From assembly GCA_947625485.1 (NCBI GenBank), contig CANQOP010000001.1, positions 62,001 through 126,000 on the forward strand: 64,000 bases of DNA, in the 5' to 3' direction. The notes under the pieces were generated by a model, which saw only the letters and a list, made by a program, of their open reading frames with translations, searched no databases and was not told the DNA's origin. Made by a program: the position numbers and the translations under genes. Below are positions 1 to 7,983 of this stretch, piece by piece. Origin of the DNA: an uncultured Clostridia bacterium (GTDB lineage: Bacteria > Bacillota > Clostridia > Oscillospirales > Acutalibacteraceae). Within the stretch, counting starts at the first letter, position 1. Every line of letters starts with the position of its first letter.

Positions 1-456
1 TACGCCGACTGTACGCCGATTTTCTTTGTCGATACCGAAAAAAAAGCAATCGCTCTCGCTCACGCCGGCTGGCGAGGTACTGTCGGTAAAATAGGGCGGA
101 AAGTAATTGAAAAAATGACGCTTGAATTTGGGACAAATCCCAAGGATTTGGTCTGTGCTGTAGGTCCCGCAATTTCAAAGTGCTGTTACGAGGTTGATAA
201 AAACTGCGCCGAGTACTTCTATAAGCTCGACAGTCTTGACAACAATAAGTTTATATTTCCTAAAACGAATAATAAATATATGATTGATTTGCTTGAAACA
301 AACCGACAAATTTTGGTACAGGCAGGAGTAAATCCGGATAAAATAACAATTTCAGATCTATGTACGCGCTGTAACAACGGGCTTTTATGGTCGCACCGCG
401 CCACGAACGGCAAACGCGGAACAATGGCGGCGTTTTTAGTCATAAACAGTCGGTAA
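1..456 (+). CDS. pgeF: Peptidoglycan editing factor PgeF (laccase-domain, YfiH family), 5' truncated
   Basis: The reading frame is open from base 1, so the N-terminus lies outside the window; 151 codons plus stop are visible. The fragment carries the family's zinc-site features: a DCTP stretch near residue 3, HAGWRGT near residue 22, and a C-terminal CTRCNN...SHR segment. Members remove non-canonical residues from peptidoglycan precursors or act as purine nucleosidases; the name laccase is historical. The first ATG in the visible part, at 115, is internal and should not be taken as the start. Family call firm; exact activity inferred. Confidence 0.9.
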   Translation, partial: YADCTPIFFVDTEKKAIALAHAGWRGTVGKIGRKVIEKMTLEFGTNPKDLVCAVGPAISKCCYEVDKNCAEYFYKLDSLDNNKFIFPKTNNKYMIDLLETNRQILVQAGVNPDKITISDLCTRCNNGLLWSHRATNGKRGTMAAFLVINSR

Positions 457-529
457 GTATTAATTTTTACCGATTTTTAAGATTTATAAAATACATATAC
501 ACCCACAAAATCAGAAAAGGACAATCACT

Positions 530-3001
530 ATGAAAAAACTACTGTTGCGAAATATTTCCGTTTTTTTAGTTATGCTCTTCGTAATAAGCATATGTACTGT
601 TTCCGTTTCGTCTGCTATTGTCTATACTAACTCAAAGGGTACGATAAAGGTAGTGTGCGGAAAATATTCTAAGAAATTCACTGCGAAAAAGTATAACAAT
701 AATTTTTCAAAGTCTTTAAACGCCGCGCTTGAAGTCGCGCGGAAGAAATCAACTGAAAAAAAACCTGCTACAGTAACCGTCTCAAAGGGGTATTACAGCC
801 TTGACCGTACAATAAAAATTTACAGCGATACAACTCTCAAGGCAAGTGGCTGCTATTTCCGTCTTTACGGCAATTTGCTTAGAAACGGATACAACAGAAA
901 AGCGTCTGCAGCTAAATCATATAAGGGAGCAAAGAACATTACGATTGTAGGCGGAAGTTGGGACGCAATGGTTCCGTACTCGCAGGCGGGTACTTCAAAC
1001 TCACGCATAATGCACTCAACTATGAGATTTGCTCACTGCAAAAATATTCTTATTAAAAATTGTACTTTTGTAAATAATTATAATTGCCATGACGTAGAAC
1101 TCGGAGGCGTAGATAACGCTAAAATTACGAAATGCAGCTTTTCAAATCCTCAGTCTGTAAATAATTTTCCGAATGACGGCGGACGCGAGGCTATTCAGAT
1201 TGACTGCTGTACCTATGAGGCTATGCCCGAATTTGTTGAATATGACCAGACACCCTGCAAGAACATAACAGTAAGCTACTCGACATTCAGAAATAAATTC
1301 CGCGGAGTTGGAAGCCACCACGCTGTTGTCGGGAAAACCTATAATAATATTAATGTCCATCACAACACATTTGAAAATATTGGAGGAATTGCCGTTTACG
1401 CCGTTTATTGGACAAACTCTAAAATATACGACAATACTATGACTGACGTTGGACTTGGTGTCGATATGAGAAGTATGACCTCGGGCGGTGGATATAACTT
1501 TTACAACTTAAATAAAATCACTTTTGATAAGGCTGAAAAAGCTGTTATGAATAAACCCGTGTATATTTATTCTAATAAGATTAATCTCCGAACGGCGGAT
1601 AATACTTACACGCGCGCCTGCGGAATACGCGTACTCGGCGAGCATTATGCGGCTGATGACTCTAAGACAGGCGTAAAGGCGGGCACATACAAGGTTTACG
1701 GCGTCAGAGTCGGAGTGAATTCAAAGGGCAGCACAAAGCCTAATGTCATCACCGGAAACGTTTCCGTTGGAGTTCAGCTTAATTACGCCGTTGATTCTGT
1801 CGTGCGCGGTAACAGCATCGACCTCGAAGATTCCGAGAGCGAGAGCGCGAACGCTGTCGAGATTAAAAGCTGTGAGAATACGGTAGTAGATAAGAATAAC
1901 GTAAAGAACGGACCTCTTGATGCGTCAAAAGGAATTTTACTGATGTGCGCCGGAACAACAAACTTTCCCTGCAAAAATGTCACAGTATCGGAAAATACGG
2001 TTGAGGGTTTTAACAGGTCGGGAATATACGCCTATGACACGGAAGGCTCTTTAATCAATAATAACACGGTAACGGAAGTATCTGAGGCTGGTATCACAAT
2101 ACGCAGGTCATTAAATACTCAGGTATATAATAATTCGATAAGTAATATAGAGTATTACGGAATATATATATACGAAAATTCCGATGGAACAAACTTTTCG
2201 GAAAACGAAATTTCCGCATCCGAGACGGGCGCTTATATTAAAAATTCGCTTAATACTGCGCTTAGCAAAAACAATATTACAGGTTGCAGCGAGCAGGGTG
2301 CGGTTATCCGAAAGAGCCTTGGCACGGTTCTTGACGGGAATAACATAGCCAGCTCTTCTTATGCCGTTCGTGTTAATTACGGTTCTGATAAAACGTCAGT
2401 AATTAACAATACGCTCACATCTACAGACGTTGAAGCATTATATTGTGTCGGCTCCAGCGACGAGACAAAGGATGTGGAAAAATCTCTGCTTGTTACGAAC
2501 AATATTCTGGGCAGCGGAAAAAAGTTTGTCGGTGTACGTGTGGCAAAAGCAAATGTCGCGGCTAATATCTGGAACAATTTTAACCCGGAAGGTACTGCCG
2601 CCGCGTACCGCTTTAAGGGCGAGAAAAATTCAGAATACGCATATATATATGAGGATATTGCGGTTAAAAGCCTTAATCTTGAAAAAATAACCTCAGAGGA
2701 CGGTAAGTTTAACTCACTTGTATGGTCGCCTTTAGAAGAAGCGGACGGTTACAGAGTTTATCGAACGGTTGGTGAGACCTCCGAGATGATTTCAGATACG
2801 CTTGAGAACTCATACACGGCTGCTGCATCTTCAGAGGAGGGTGTAAAATACACTATTATTCCGTATAAGAATTATACGAATATAAAATATCTGGGAACTC
2901 CTATTGCGGTTGACGATTTTACGGAATCTGATAATGACAATCAGGGTACAGACGTAACGGATGGCGAAACGCCCGATACCGAAGTATCGAAAAATGTATA
3001 A
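530..3001 (+). CDS. Secreted right-handed parallel beta-helix protein
   Basis: An 823-residue protein with an N-terminal signal peptide (lysines, then a hydrophobic core ending near residue 30). Residues about 110-670 are full of short Asn-rich coils (repeated N..I..N and NNTVT-like steps), the signature of right-handed parallel beta-helix proteins (PbH1 repeats, NosD/pectate-lyase fold). Residues about 710-790 look like one fibronectin type III module, and the tail is short and acidic. There is no LPXTG motif or dockerin visible, so it is probably released or loosely wall-associated. Such folds bind or cleave polysaccharides, but no catalytic residues can be assigned. AAGG ribosome-binding site upstream of ATG 530. 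It stands alone and ends in a strong terminator. Confidence 0.75.
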   Translation: MKKLLLRNISVFLVMLFVISICTVSVSSAIVYTNSKGTIKVVCGKYSKKFTAKKYNNNFSKSLNAALEVARKKSTEKKPATVTVSKGYYSLDRTIKIYSDTTLKASGCYFRLYGNLLRNGYNRKASAAKSYKGAKNITIVGGSWDAMVPYSQAGTSNSRIMHSTMRFAHCKNILIKNCTFVNNYNCHDVELGGVDNAKITKCSFSNPQSVNNFPNDGGREAIQIDCCTYEAMPEFVEYDQTPCKNITVSYSTFRNKFRGVGSHHAVVGKTYNNINVHHNTFENIGGIAVYAVYWTNSKIYDNTMTDVGLGVDMRSMTSGGGYNFYNLNKITFDKAEKAVMNKPVYIYSNKINLRTADNTYTRACGIRVLGEHYAADDSKTGVKAGTYKVYGVRVGVNSKGSTKPNVITGNVSVGVQLNYAVDSVVRGNSIDLEDSESESANAVEIKSCENTVVDKNNVKNGPLDASKGILLMCAGTTNFPCKNVTVSENTVEGFNRSGIYAYDTEGSLINNNTVTEVSEAGITIRRSLNTQVYNNSISNIEYYGIYIYENSDGTNFSENEISASETGAYIKNSLNTALSKNNITGCSEQGAVIRKSLGTVLDGNNIASSSYAVRVNYGSDKTSVINNTLTSTDVEALYCVGSSDETKDVEKSLLVTNNILGSGKKFVGVRVAKANVAANIWNNFNPEGTAAAYRFKGEKNSEYAYIYEDIAVKSLNLEKITSEDGKFNSLVWSPLEEADGYRVYRTVGETSEMISDTLENSYTAAASSEEGVKYTIIPYKNYTNIKYLGTPIAVDDFTESDNDNQGTDVTDGETPDTEVSKNV

Positions 3002-3052
3002 GAAGACAATACTTTAGAATAAACAGAGCATATAAAGAGCATATAAATTAAT

Positions 3053-3087
3053 GGACGGATATGTTGTTTTTAACAACATATCCGTCC
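3053..3087. terminator. Bidirectional hairpin between convergent genes
   Basis: A perfect inverted repeat with 16-base arms (GGACGGATATGTTGTT and its complement) around a 3-base loop lies between the convergent beta-helix and pseudouridine synthase genes. T-rich sequence follows on the plus side. It can serve as intrinsic terminator for both strands. Confidence 0.85.
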
Positions 3088-3092
3088 GCGTT

Positions 3093-4064
3093 TTATTTGT
3101 AATCAAAGCATATTTTCTTATCTTTGGCAAACCAAACGTCATTAACCTCAAACTCCATGCCATTTAAGTAACCGAGCTTTCCTGAGTTGTTTGTAAAATT
3201 AAATTTCAGTTTATACGAATACAGTGCCTGCCATTTAGAACCGTTAATAAAAATTTTTTTGTCCTTTCCGTATTTGCTGTCGCCGACCAGAGGACAACCG
3301 ATAAAAGCCATATGAGCCCTGATCTGGTGAGTTCTTCCCGTGTGAAGCTTTACCTCGGCGAGAGAAACTCTGCCGTCATAGTCCAACACAGTGTATTCCG
3401 TTTTAATTACCTTGGAATTTTCCACAGGATTTTTGAAAACTCTTACAGTATTAGTTCGGTTGTTTTTAACAAGGTAATCTTCCATAATGTTGCTGTCGTA
3501 CTTTGGCTTTCCGCACAGCAGACACAGATAATACTTCTCAATCTCACGGTTTTTCATCATAAGGTTAAGAAGTCTCAGGCTTTCCGCGTTCTTGGCTCCT
3601 ATAACGATTCCGCCCGTGTTTCTGTCAATTCTGTTGACCAGAGCGGGAGAGAACGCCTTGTCCTCGTCAGGTCTGTATTCGCCTTTTTTGTAGAGATAGT
3701 GTTGTAATCTGAAAACAAGACAGTCAAAGTGATAATTTTTGTCCTGATGAACAATCAAGCCGGGCTTTTTGTCTATAAGTACAATGTTTTCGTCCTCGTA
3801 CAAAATGTTCAGTTTATCGGGTGCTTTAAGAAACTCAAAATTTTTTTCAGGGCTTTCCTCGAAAAATTCTTCCTTGATGTAGAGGGTGAGTACATCTCCT
3901 GACTTGATAAAATCGGACTTGTCGCACTTTTTTCCGTTAAGCTTTATATATTTTGTACGTATATACTTGTACATAAGCGACTTAGGCATGGTTTTAAACC
4001 GTTTGCTCAGAAATTTATCAAGCCTCTGACCACCGTCGTTTTCTCCGATTTGAATAGTACGCAT
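3093..4064 (-). CDS. RluA-family pseudouridine synthase
   Basis: A 323-residue protein with an N-terminal S4 RNA-binding domain (about residues 12-62, QRLDKFL start) and the RluA catalytic domain. The catalytic aspartate is in the NRIDRNTGG motif at Asp147, and the substrate-site HTGRTHQIRAH motif is present. It converts specific uridines of rRNA or tRNA to pseudouridine in the cytoplasm. Position specificity (RluC/RluD/YlyB-like) cannot be read from sequence. Transcribed alone, convergent with the beta-helix gene. Confidence 0.92.
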   Translation of the reverse strand: MRTIQIGENDGGQRLDKFLSKRFKTMPKSLMYKYIRTKYIKLNGKKCDKSDFIKSGDVLTLYIKEEFFEESPEKNFEFLKAPDKLNILYEDENIVLIDKKPGLIVHQDKNYHFDCLVFRLQHYLYKKGEYRPDEDKAFSPALVNRIDRNTGGIVIGAKNAESLRLLNLMMKNREIEKYYLCLLCGKPKYDSNIMEDYLVKNNRTNTVRVFKNPVENSKVIKTEYTVLDYDGRVSLAEVKLHTGRTHQIRAHMAFIGCPLVGDSKYGKDKKIFINGSKWQALYSYKLKFNFTNNSGKLGYLNGMEFEVNDVWFAKDKKICFDYK

Positions 4065-4176
4065 AAGCTACTCCGTTTAATAATATTTGCTTTATTATAA
4101 ATTATTAATACGAATAATGCAAATGAAATCTGTAACCAATTTTAAATCGCGGTATATACTGCTAAAGGGTGATTAA

Positions 4177-4320
4177 ATGAATACGTGTCGACATCAAATT
4201 CACACAATGCTTGCTTTTGGACTCGGATTGTTCCTTGCGACTGTTCTTCCGTGCAGGTGTGTGTTGGTAGTTTCCCTGATCACCGCAATTTTACTCGCAT
4301 GGTCACTATACAGGAGGTAA
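4177..4320 (+). CDS. Small membrane protein (47 aa) upstream of SpoVM-like gene
   Basis: ATG at 4177 is preceded by an AAAGGGTG ribosome-binding site and encodes 47 residues: a short polar start (MNTCRHQ), two hydrophobic stretches (about residues 11-24 and 29-43) separated by a Cys-Arg-Cys turn, and a basic SLYRR end. It would form one long or two short membrane helices. The stop is 4 bases before the next start, and AGGAGG overlapping its last codons is the next gene's ribosome-binding site, so the two are translationally coupled. I do not know a named family. Its tight link to a SpoVM-like peptide suggests a forespore or mother-cell membrane role (inference). Confidence 0.6.
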   Translation: MNTCRHQIHTMLAFGLGLFLATVLPCRCVLVVSLITAILLAWSLYRR

Positions 4321-4324
4321 CCTT

Positions 4325-4417
4325 ATGAAAGTTGTACTTATCGAAAACCCAAAGTTCATATCCTTTTTTCTGCGCAGGCTTTTTAAAATAAAAAAGCTTC
4401 CGCAACTCGAAAGTTAA
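4325..4417 (+). CDS. spoVM: SpoVM-like sporulation peptide (30 aa)
   Basis: A 30-residue ORF with an ideal AGGAGG site (about 4312-4317) before ATG 4325. The product begins MKVVLIENPKF and continues as an amphipathic basic helix. This matches Bacillus SpoVM (26 residues, beginning MKFYTIKLPKF): the Met-Lys start, the proline at position 9 and Lys-Phe after it are all kept. SpoVM inserts shallowly in the outer forespore membrane, senses its convex curvature, and anchors SpoIVA to start coat and cortex assembly; spoIVA itself lies 5 kb downstream. The C-terminus is a few residues longer than in Bacillus. Standard gene finders would skip it because of length. Confidence 0.75.
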   Translation: MKVVLIENPKFISFFLRRLFKIKKLPQLES

Positions 4418-4426
4418 AAATTTTTT

Positions 4427-4460
4427 GCGGGCGGGTCCTTGACCCGTCCGAGTTTCTTTA
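4427..4460 (+). terminator. Terminator of the small ORF/spoVM pair
   Basis: The arms CGGGCGGGTC (4428-4437) and GACCCGTCCG (4441-4450) pair with one G-U around a 3-base loop, followed by a broken T stretch. It closes the two-gene unit. Confidence 0.65.
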
Positions 4461-4538
4461 TTTAAGCGAAATGTTTCACTGGTCATTTTACCCAAAAAAT
4501 AACAATGTTTTATATGCAAAACAACAAAGTTTATTTTG

Positions 4539-4554
4539 AATAATAATTATTATT
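4539..4554. promoter_or_regulatory. 16-bp AT palindrome touching the -35 of the starch-binding protein gene
   Basis: AATAATAATTATTATT is a perfect 16-base palindrome whose right end overlaps the start of the -35 hexamer (TTGAAA, 4553-4558). The position suits a repressor or activator site, but AT-rich palindromes occur by chance in this composition. Confidence 0.35.
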
Positions 4555-4581
4555 GAAATACTCGTCCATAAATTGTATAAT
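4553..4581 (+). promoter_or_regulatory. SigA-type promoter for the CBM26 protein gene
   Basis: TTGAAA (4553-4558), a 17-base spacer and TATAAT (4576-4581) form a near-consensus vegetative promoter 31 bases upstream of the start codon. Confidence 0.8.
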
Positions 4582-4612
4582 AAATACAATTATAAGATGG
4601 AGGAGTTTTGTT

Positions 4613-7600
4613 ATGAAGTTAACAAAGAAACTAATCTCGCTTTTGCTAAGCATTTTAATTATTTCGTCCTGCTTTATGGTAGGTACGGTTGTATCCAATG
4701 CTGCTAAAGGCGATACTGTTTATCTCAAAAACTCGGCAGGATGGGGAAATCCTAACTGCTATATGTGGATTAAGGGTACCAAGACGGATAATGCCGGATG
4801 GCCCGGCGCGTCTATGCAGCAAGTAGAGGATAATATTTATTCCTATACAGTGCCGAGTGACGAATTTAATATGATAATCTTTAACGGCGGCAGCGATGCA
4901 ACGAAGACCGACGATATGGATTATCCCGGCAACAACTATATTTATGACAACCAGACAGGACAATGGTCGATTTACGACACCTCGTCGGCTGTCCCTGTTG
5001 TTTCCTCAAGCAAGAAAAGCGGCGCTACATTTAGGGGCGACTCGCTTACAGTTACCGTAACCGCACAGTATGCTGACACTTCCTCATATTCTGTTGACGG
5101 CGGCGCGGCGGTTCCGTTCACAAATTCTGCGGAGGTTACCCTCGGCGCAGGTCTTCCCGTAGGCGGTTCCGTAACCCTTACTGTCACGGCTACCAACAAG
5201 AATGGCACAACAACTGAAACATATACCTACACTAAGGCTGACCCTTCGAGTATAAGCGACGGTTCAACTTCTCCCGCTCTTGACGGAAAATACAGCACAA
5301 ACCCCAACGGAGGAGTAGGTAAGAAAAAGACTATCAGCGTAGACGGAGATAAGTCCGATTGGGACAGCTCTATGCTCATTTCTCAGGGTGTTGCAAATGA
5401 CGACCCCCGTGTTTACTGCCACTGGTCAATGCACGAGAAACCTTATGACGATTATGCGCTTTACGCTGCATGGGACGACCAGAATCTCTACTTAATGTAT
5501 GAAATGGCTAATGTTCAGGATATAGTTGCTCCCCAGGACGATTTCCCGCTTTCTCAGGGTGATCTCTGGATAGACAACATTCCTGTATTCGTTTATCTCT
5601 ATACTGGCGAGGGTAACATAACTCACGGTAAAACAGCGAGCGGAACCCTCTGGGATTCGGGAATCACATTTGATGCTAACGCAGACCACGTTGTAGCGTT
5701 CTCTACTAACGCTTCAAACGGTCCGTTTATTTACACTGCTGACGACAACGGCAATCTTGACCCCGAGCGCCTTGTAAACAGAAATACAGGTATAAGCATA
5801 AAGTGGGGCAAGGGTAAAACTCTATCGGGAGAGCTTATCGGCGTAAATAAAGCAGGAACTGACAACGGAAGAAAGTACGGAGATACCCTTGACGAGGGTT
5901 CTGACTGGGTGGATTTCTATAAGCTTGGTCATAAAGAAAATCTCGATATGTTCTACGAGGTAAGTATCCCTCTCAAAAATCTGGATATCTCAGCGTCTGA
6001 CATCGAAAGCAACGGTATCGGAATTATGAAGGTTTCAACAATGGGTACGTCAGGTCTTGACTGCCAGCCTTACGATATGTCTATGCAGGATAATGCCGCA
6101 GAGGAATACAGTTTTGACCCTTCTACCTCACATGAGAAAGAGGACGAGGACCATATCACTGTTCCGTTTGCACGCATCGGCAAGCTTTTAAGTTCTTCGC
6201 CGTCCCAACCTACAACACCTACACCTTCCGCAACTACTACCACAGCACCTGCAACACAGGCTCCGACGCCCTCTCAGACTACGCCGACTCAACCGTCGTC
6301 CGATCCTAAGGAGACAACTCCAAGTTCGGCTCAGACGCCGACTCAGGAGTCCACTGACGTCCCCGGTGTACCGACGATTCCGACAGGTACAACCGCAACT
6401 CCGAGTATGCCCGATGTAACGCAGTCAATTCCGGGACAGTCTACATCCTCTACAGATAAGCCCGAGCCGAGCGCACTTAATGTTGTGACAACATTAAACA
6501 ACGCTTATCCTCAGACAGTTTCTGTTAAGGATTCCAGCTTTACTGTTACATATAATCTTACTGCTCCTGAAATGATTGCTTTCTGTCAGGGAATGGTTAC
6601 ATATGACAAATCCAAGCTTTTGCTTACTAATATGAACTTCCCGAGGATTACTTCATACCTTACCAAAAATGAAATAACAGGTCAGTTTAATTTTACAGGC
6701 GTAAGTAAGGAAACACAGGCGGGTATTTATGATTTCCGCAGCGGCGGAGTATTAGTGGAGCTGACATTCAGTGTTCTTAATCCAAGCGGTGACGCTAATA
6801 TTAACCTCGATATAAATATGCTCGGCTCACGCACTACTGACTACTTTGATAACGGAGTCCCAACGGCTTCTGCATCGTCTGTTGTTGACAGTCTTTCTAA
6901 GCCTTCTGTAGGAGAAGCTAAGCCGTCTGTATCCGATAATACATCAGAGCCTACAACACAGCCATCGACGCCAACTCCGACGCAGCCGTCGACACCTACA
7001 CCGACAGGTTCAGAGACTACTGAACCGACTAGTTCGGATACAACTCCGACAGGTTCGGAGACTATCGAGCCGTCGACACCTGCTCCGACACAGCCGTCGA
7101 CACCTGCTCCGACACAGCCGTCGACGCCTGCACCGACTCAACCGACGAATCCTAAGCCGACGAATCCCAAACCGACGACTCCGAAGCTTGCTAAGGATCT
7201 CGGACCCGGCGCGGACGGTAAAGAAGCCGAACAGGCTATCATTAAATCTAAGAACGATAAGGATCCTAAGGGTAGTGCATTTAACCTTCTCCAGGTTAAG
7301 AATACAAAGACCACTAAGAATTCTATCAAGATAACCTATAAGAAGCCGAGCAAGACTAAGAAGTTTGTAATTTACGGCAATATGTGCGGTAAATCTTATA
7401 AGAAACTCAAAACTACGACCGGCAAATCCTTTACCTATAAGAAGCTAAAGAAGGGTAAGTACTACAAGTTCCTGGTAATGGCTCTGGATAAGAAGGGTAA
7501 GGTAGTTTCAACCTCCAAGACAATCCACGTAGCGACAAAGGGCGGAAAAGTAGGAAACACCAAGAAGATTACTATTACAAACGCTAAGAGCACAAAGACG

Positions 7601-7822
7601 ATCAAGAAAGGTAAGACCTTCAAGCTCAAGACCAAGCTTAAAGCAGAGAGCAAGAAGCTCAAGGTTAAGGAGCATCGCAAGGTAGCGTTCGAGTCTTCAA
7701 AGACATCGATCGCGAAGGTTTCCAAGAAGGGTAAGATTACAGCCAAGAAGAAAGGTACGTGCTACATTTATGCGTACGCTCAGAACGGCGTAATGGCTAA
7801 GATAAAGATTTCTGTAAAGTAA
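4613..7822 (+). CDS. Secreted starch-binding multidomain protein (CBM26, CBM9-like, cohesin-like, Big2)
   Basis: The start ATG 4613 was chosen because GGAGG lies just upstream; an in-frame upstream extension lacks this. The 1069-residue product has a signal peptide (1 to about 31), a starch-binding CBM26-type module (32-122; conserved aromatics with NAGWPG and IFNGG), an Ig-like domain (128-208), a CBM9/DOMON-like beta-sandwich (237-525; SVDGDKSDWD and AAWDDQNLYL), a Thr/Pro linker (527-620), a cohesin-like domain (621-760; MVTYDKSKL and LTFSVLNP), a second Pro/Thr linker with tandem repeats (775-860), a Lys-rich Fn3-like module (about 890-975) and a C-terminal Big2 domain (980-1069). No catalytic domain is present, so it is an adhesion or scaffold protein for starch use, as in amylosome systems (inference). 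The basic C-terminus may bind the cell wall. Confidence 0.8.
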   Translation: MKLTKKLISLLLSILIISSCFMVGTVVSNAAKGDTVYLKNSAGWGNPNCYMWIKGTKTDNAGWPGASMQQVEDNIYSYTVPSDEFNMIIFNGGSDATKTDDMDYPGNNYIYDNQTGQWSIYDTSSAVPVVSSSKKSGATFRGDSLTVTVTAQYADTSSYSVDGGAAVPFTNSAEVTLGAGLPVGGSVTLTVTATNKNGTTTETYTYTKADPSSISDGSTSPALDGKYSTNPNGGVGKKKTISVDGDKSDWDSSMLISQGVANDDPRVYCHWSMHEKPYDDYALYAAWDDQNLYLMYEMANVQDIVAPQDDFPLSQGDLWIDNIPVFVYLYTGEGNITHGKTASGTLWDSGITFDANADHVVAFSTNASNGPFIYTADDNGNLDPERLVNRNTGISIKWGKGKTLSGELIGVNKAGTDNGRKYGDTLDEGSDWVDFYKLGHKENLDMFYEVSIPLKNLDISASDIESNGIGIMKVSTMGTSGLDCQPYDMSMQDNAAEEYSFDPSTSHEKEDEDHITVPFARIGKLLSSSPSQPTTPTPSATTTTAPATQAPTPSQTTPTQPSSDPKETTPSSAQTPTQESTDVPGVPTIPTGTTATPSMPDVTQSIPGQSTSSTDKPEPSALNVVTTLNNAYPQTVSVKDSSFTVTYNLTAPEMIAFCQGMVTYDKSKLLLTNMNFPRITSYLTKNEITGQFNFTGVSKETQAGIYDFRSGGVLVELTFSVLNPSGDANINLDINMLGSRTTDYFDNGVPTASASSVVDSLSKPSVGEAKPSVSDNTSEPTTQPSTPTPTQPSTPTPTGSETTEPTSSDTTPTGSETIEPSTPAPTQPSTPAPTQPSTPAPTQPTNPKPTNPKPTTPKLAKDLGPGADGKEAEQAIIKSKNDKDPKGSAFNLLQVKNTKTTKNSIKITYKKPSKTKKFVIYGNMCGKSYKKLKTTTGKSFTYKKLKKGKYYKFLVMALDKKGKVVSTSKTIHVATKGGKVGNTKKITITNAKSTKTIKKGKTFKLKTKLKAESKKLKVKEHRKVAFESSKTSIAKVSKKGKITAKKKGTCYIYAYAQNGVMAKIKISVK
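7070..7186 (+). repeat. In-gene tandem repeats coding a Pro/Thr linker
   Basis: Three 24-base units (7070-7093, 7094-7117, 7118-7141) encode PSTPAPTQ, followed by three 15-base units (7142-7186) encoding PTNPK-like steps. They form a flexible extracellular linker between the cohesin-like and C-terminal domains and are a likely site of length variation among strains. Confidence 0.85.
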
Positions 7823-7849
7823 TCTTAAAAATAAAATTTAATTTATTCC

Positions 7850-7884
7850 GTGCGGAAGGCGCAAGCCTTCCGCACTTTTCTTTT
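7850..7884 (+). terminator. Intrinsic terminator after the CBM26 protein gene
   Basis: A perfect 11-base stem (GTGCGGAAGGC / GCCTTCCGCAC) with a GCAA tetraloop is followed by TTTTCTTTT. Confidence 0.92.
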
Positions 7885-7924
7885 AAACGTTATATAAAAC
7901 AAAATTTTCAATTTGAATTAATTA

Positions 7925-7952
7925 TCATATTTATCTTTGCTTTGCATATATA
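7925..7952 (+). promoter_or_regulatory. Candidate SigE-type promoter of sipL-spoIVA
   Basis: TCATATT (7925-7931), a 13-base spacer and CATATATA (7945-7952) resemble the sigma-E pattern known in Bacillus (-35 near KCATATT, -10 near CATACAAT, spacer 13-15). Sigma-E control of spoIVA is established in Bacillus. The -10 differs from the consensus at one or two positions. Confidence 0.5.
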
Positions 7953-7983
7953 TTTAACAGCAACAAAAAGGAGAGATAAATTT

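Noticed and set aside
7070..7186. Tandem repeats as a possible CRISPR or satellite array
   Set aside because: The units are in frame, without spacers, and encode a Pro/Thr linker of the secreted protein.
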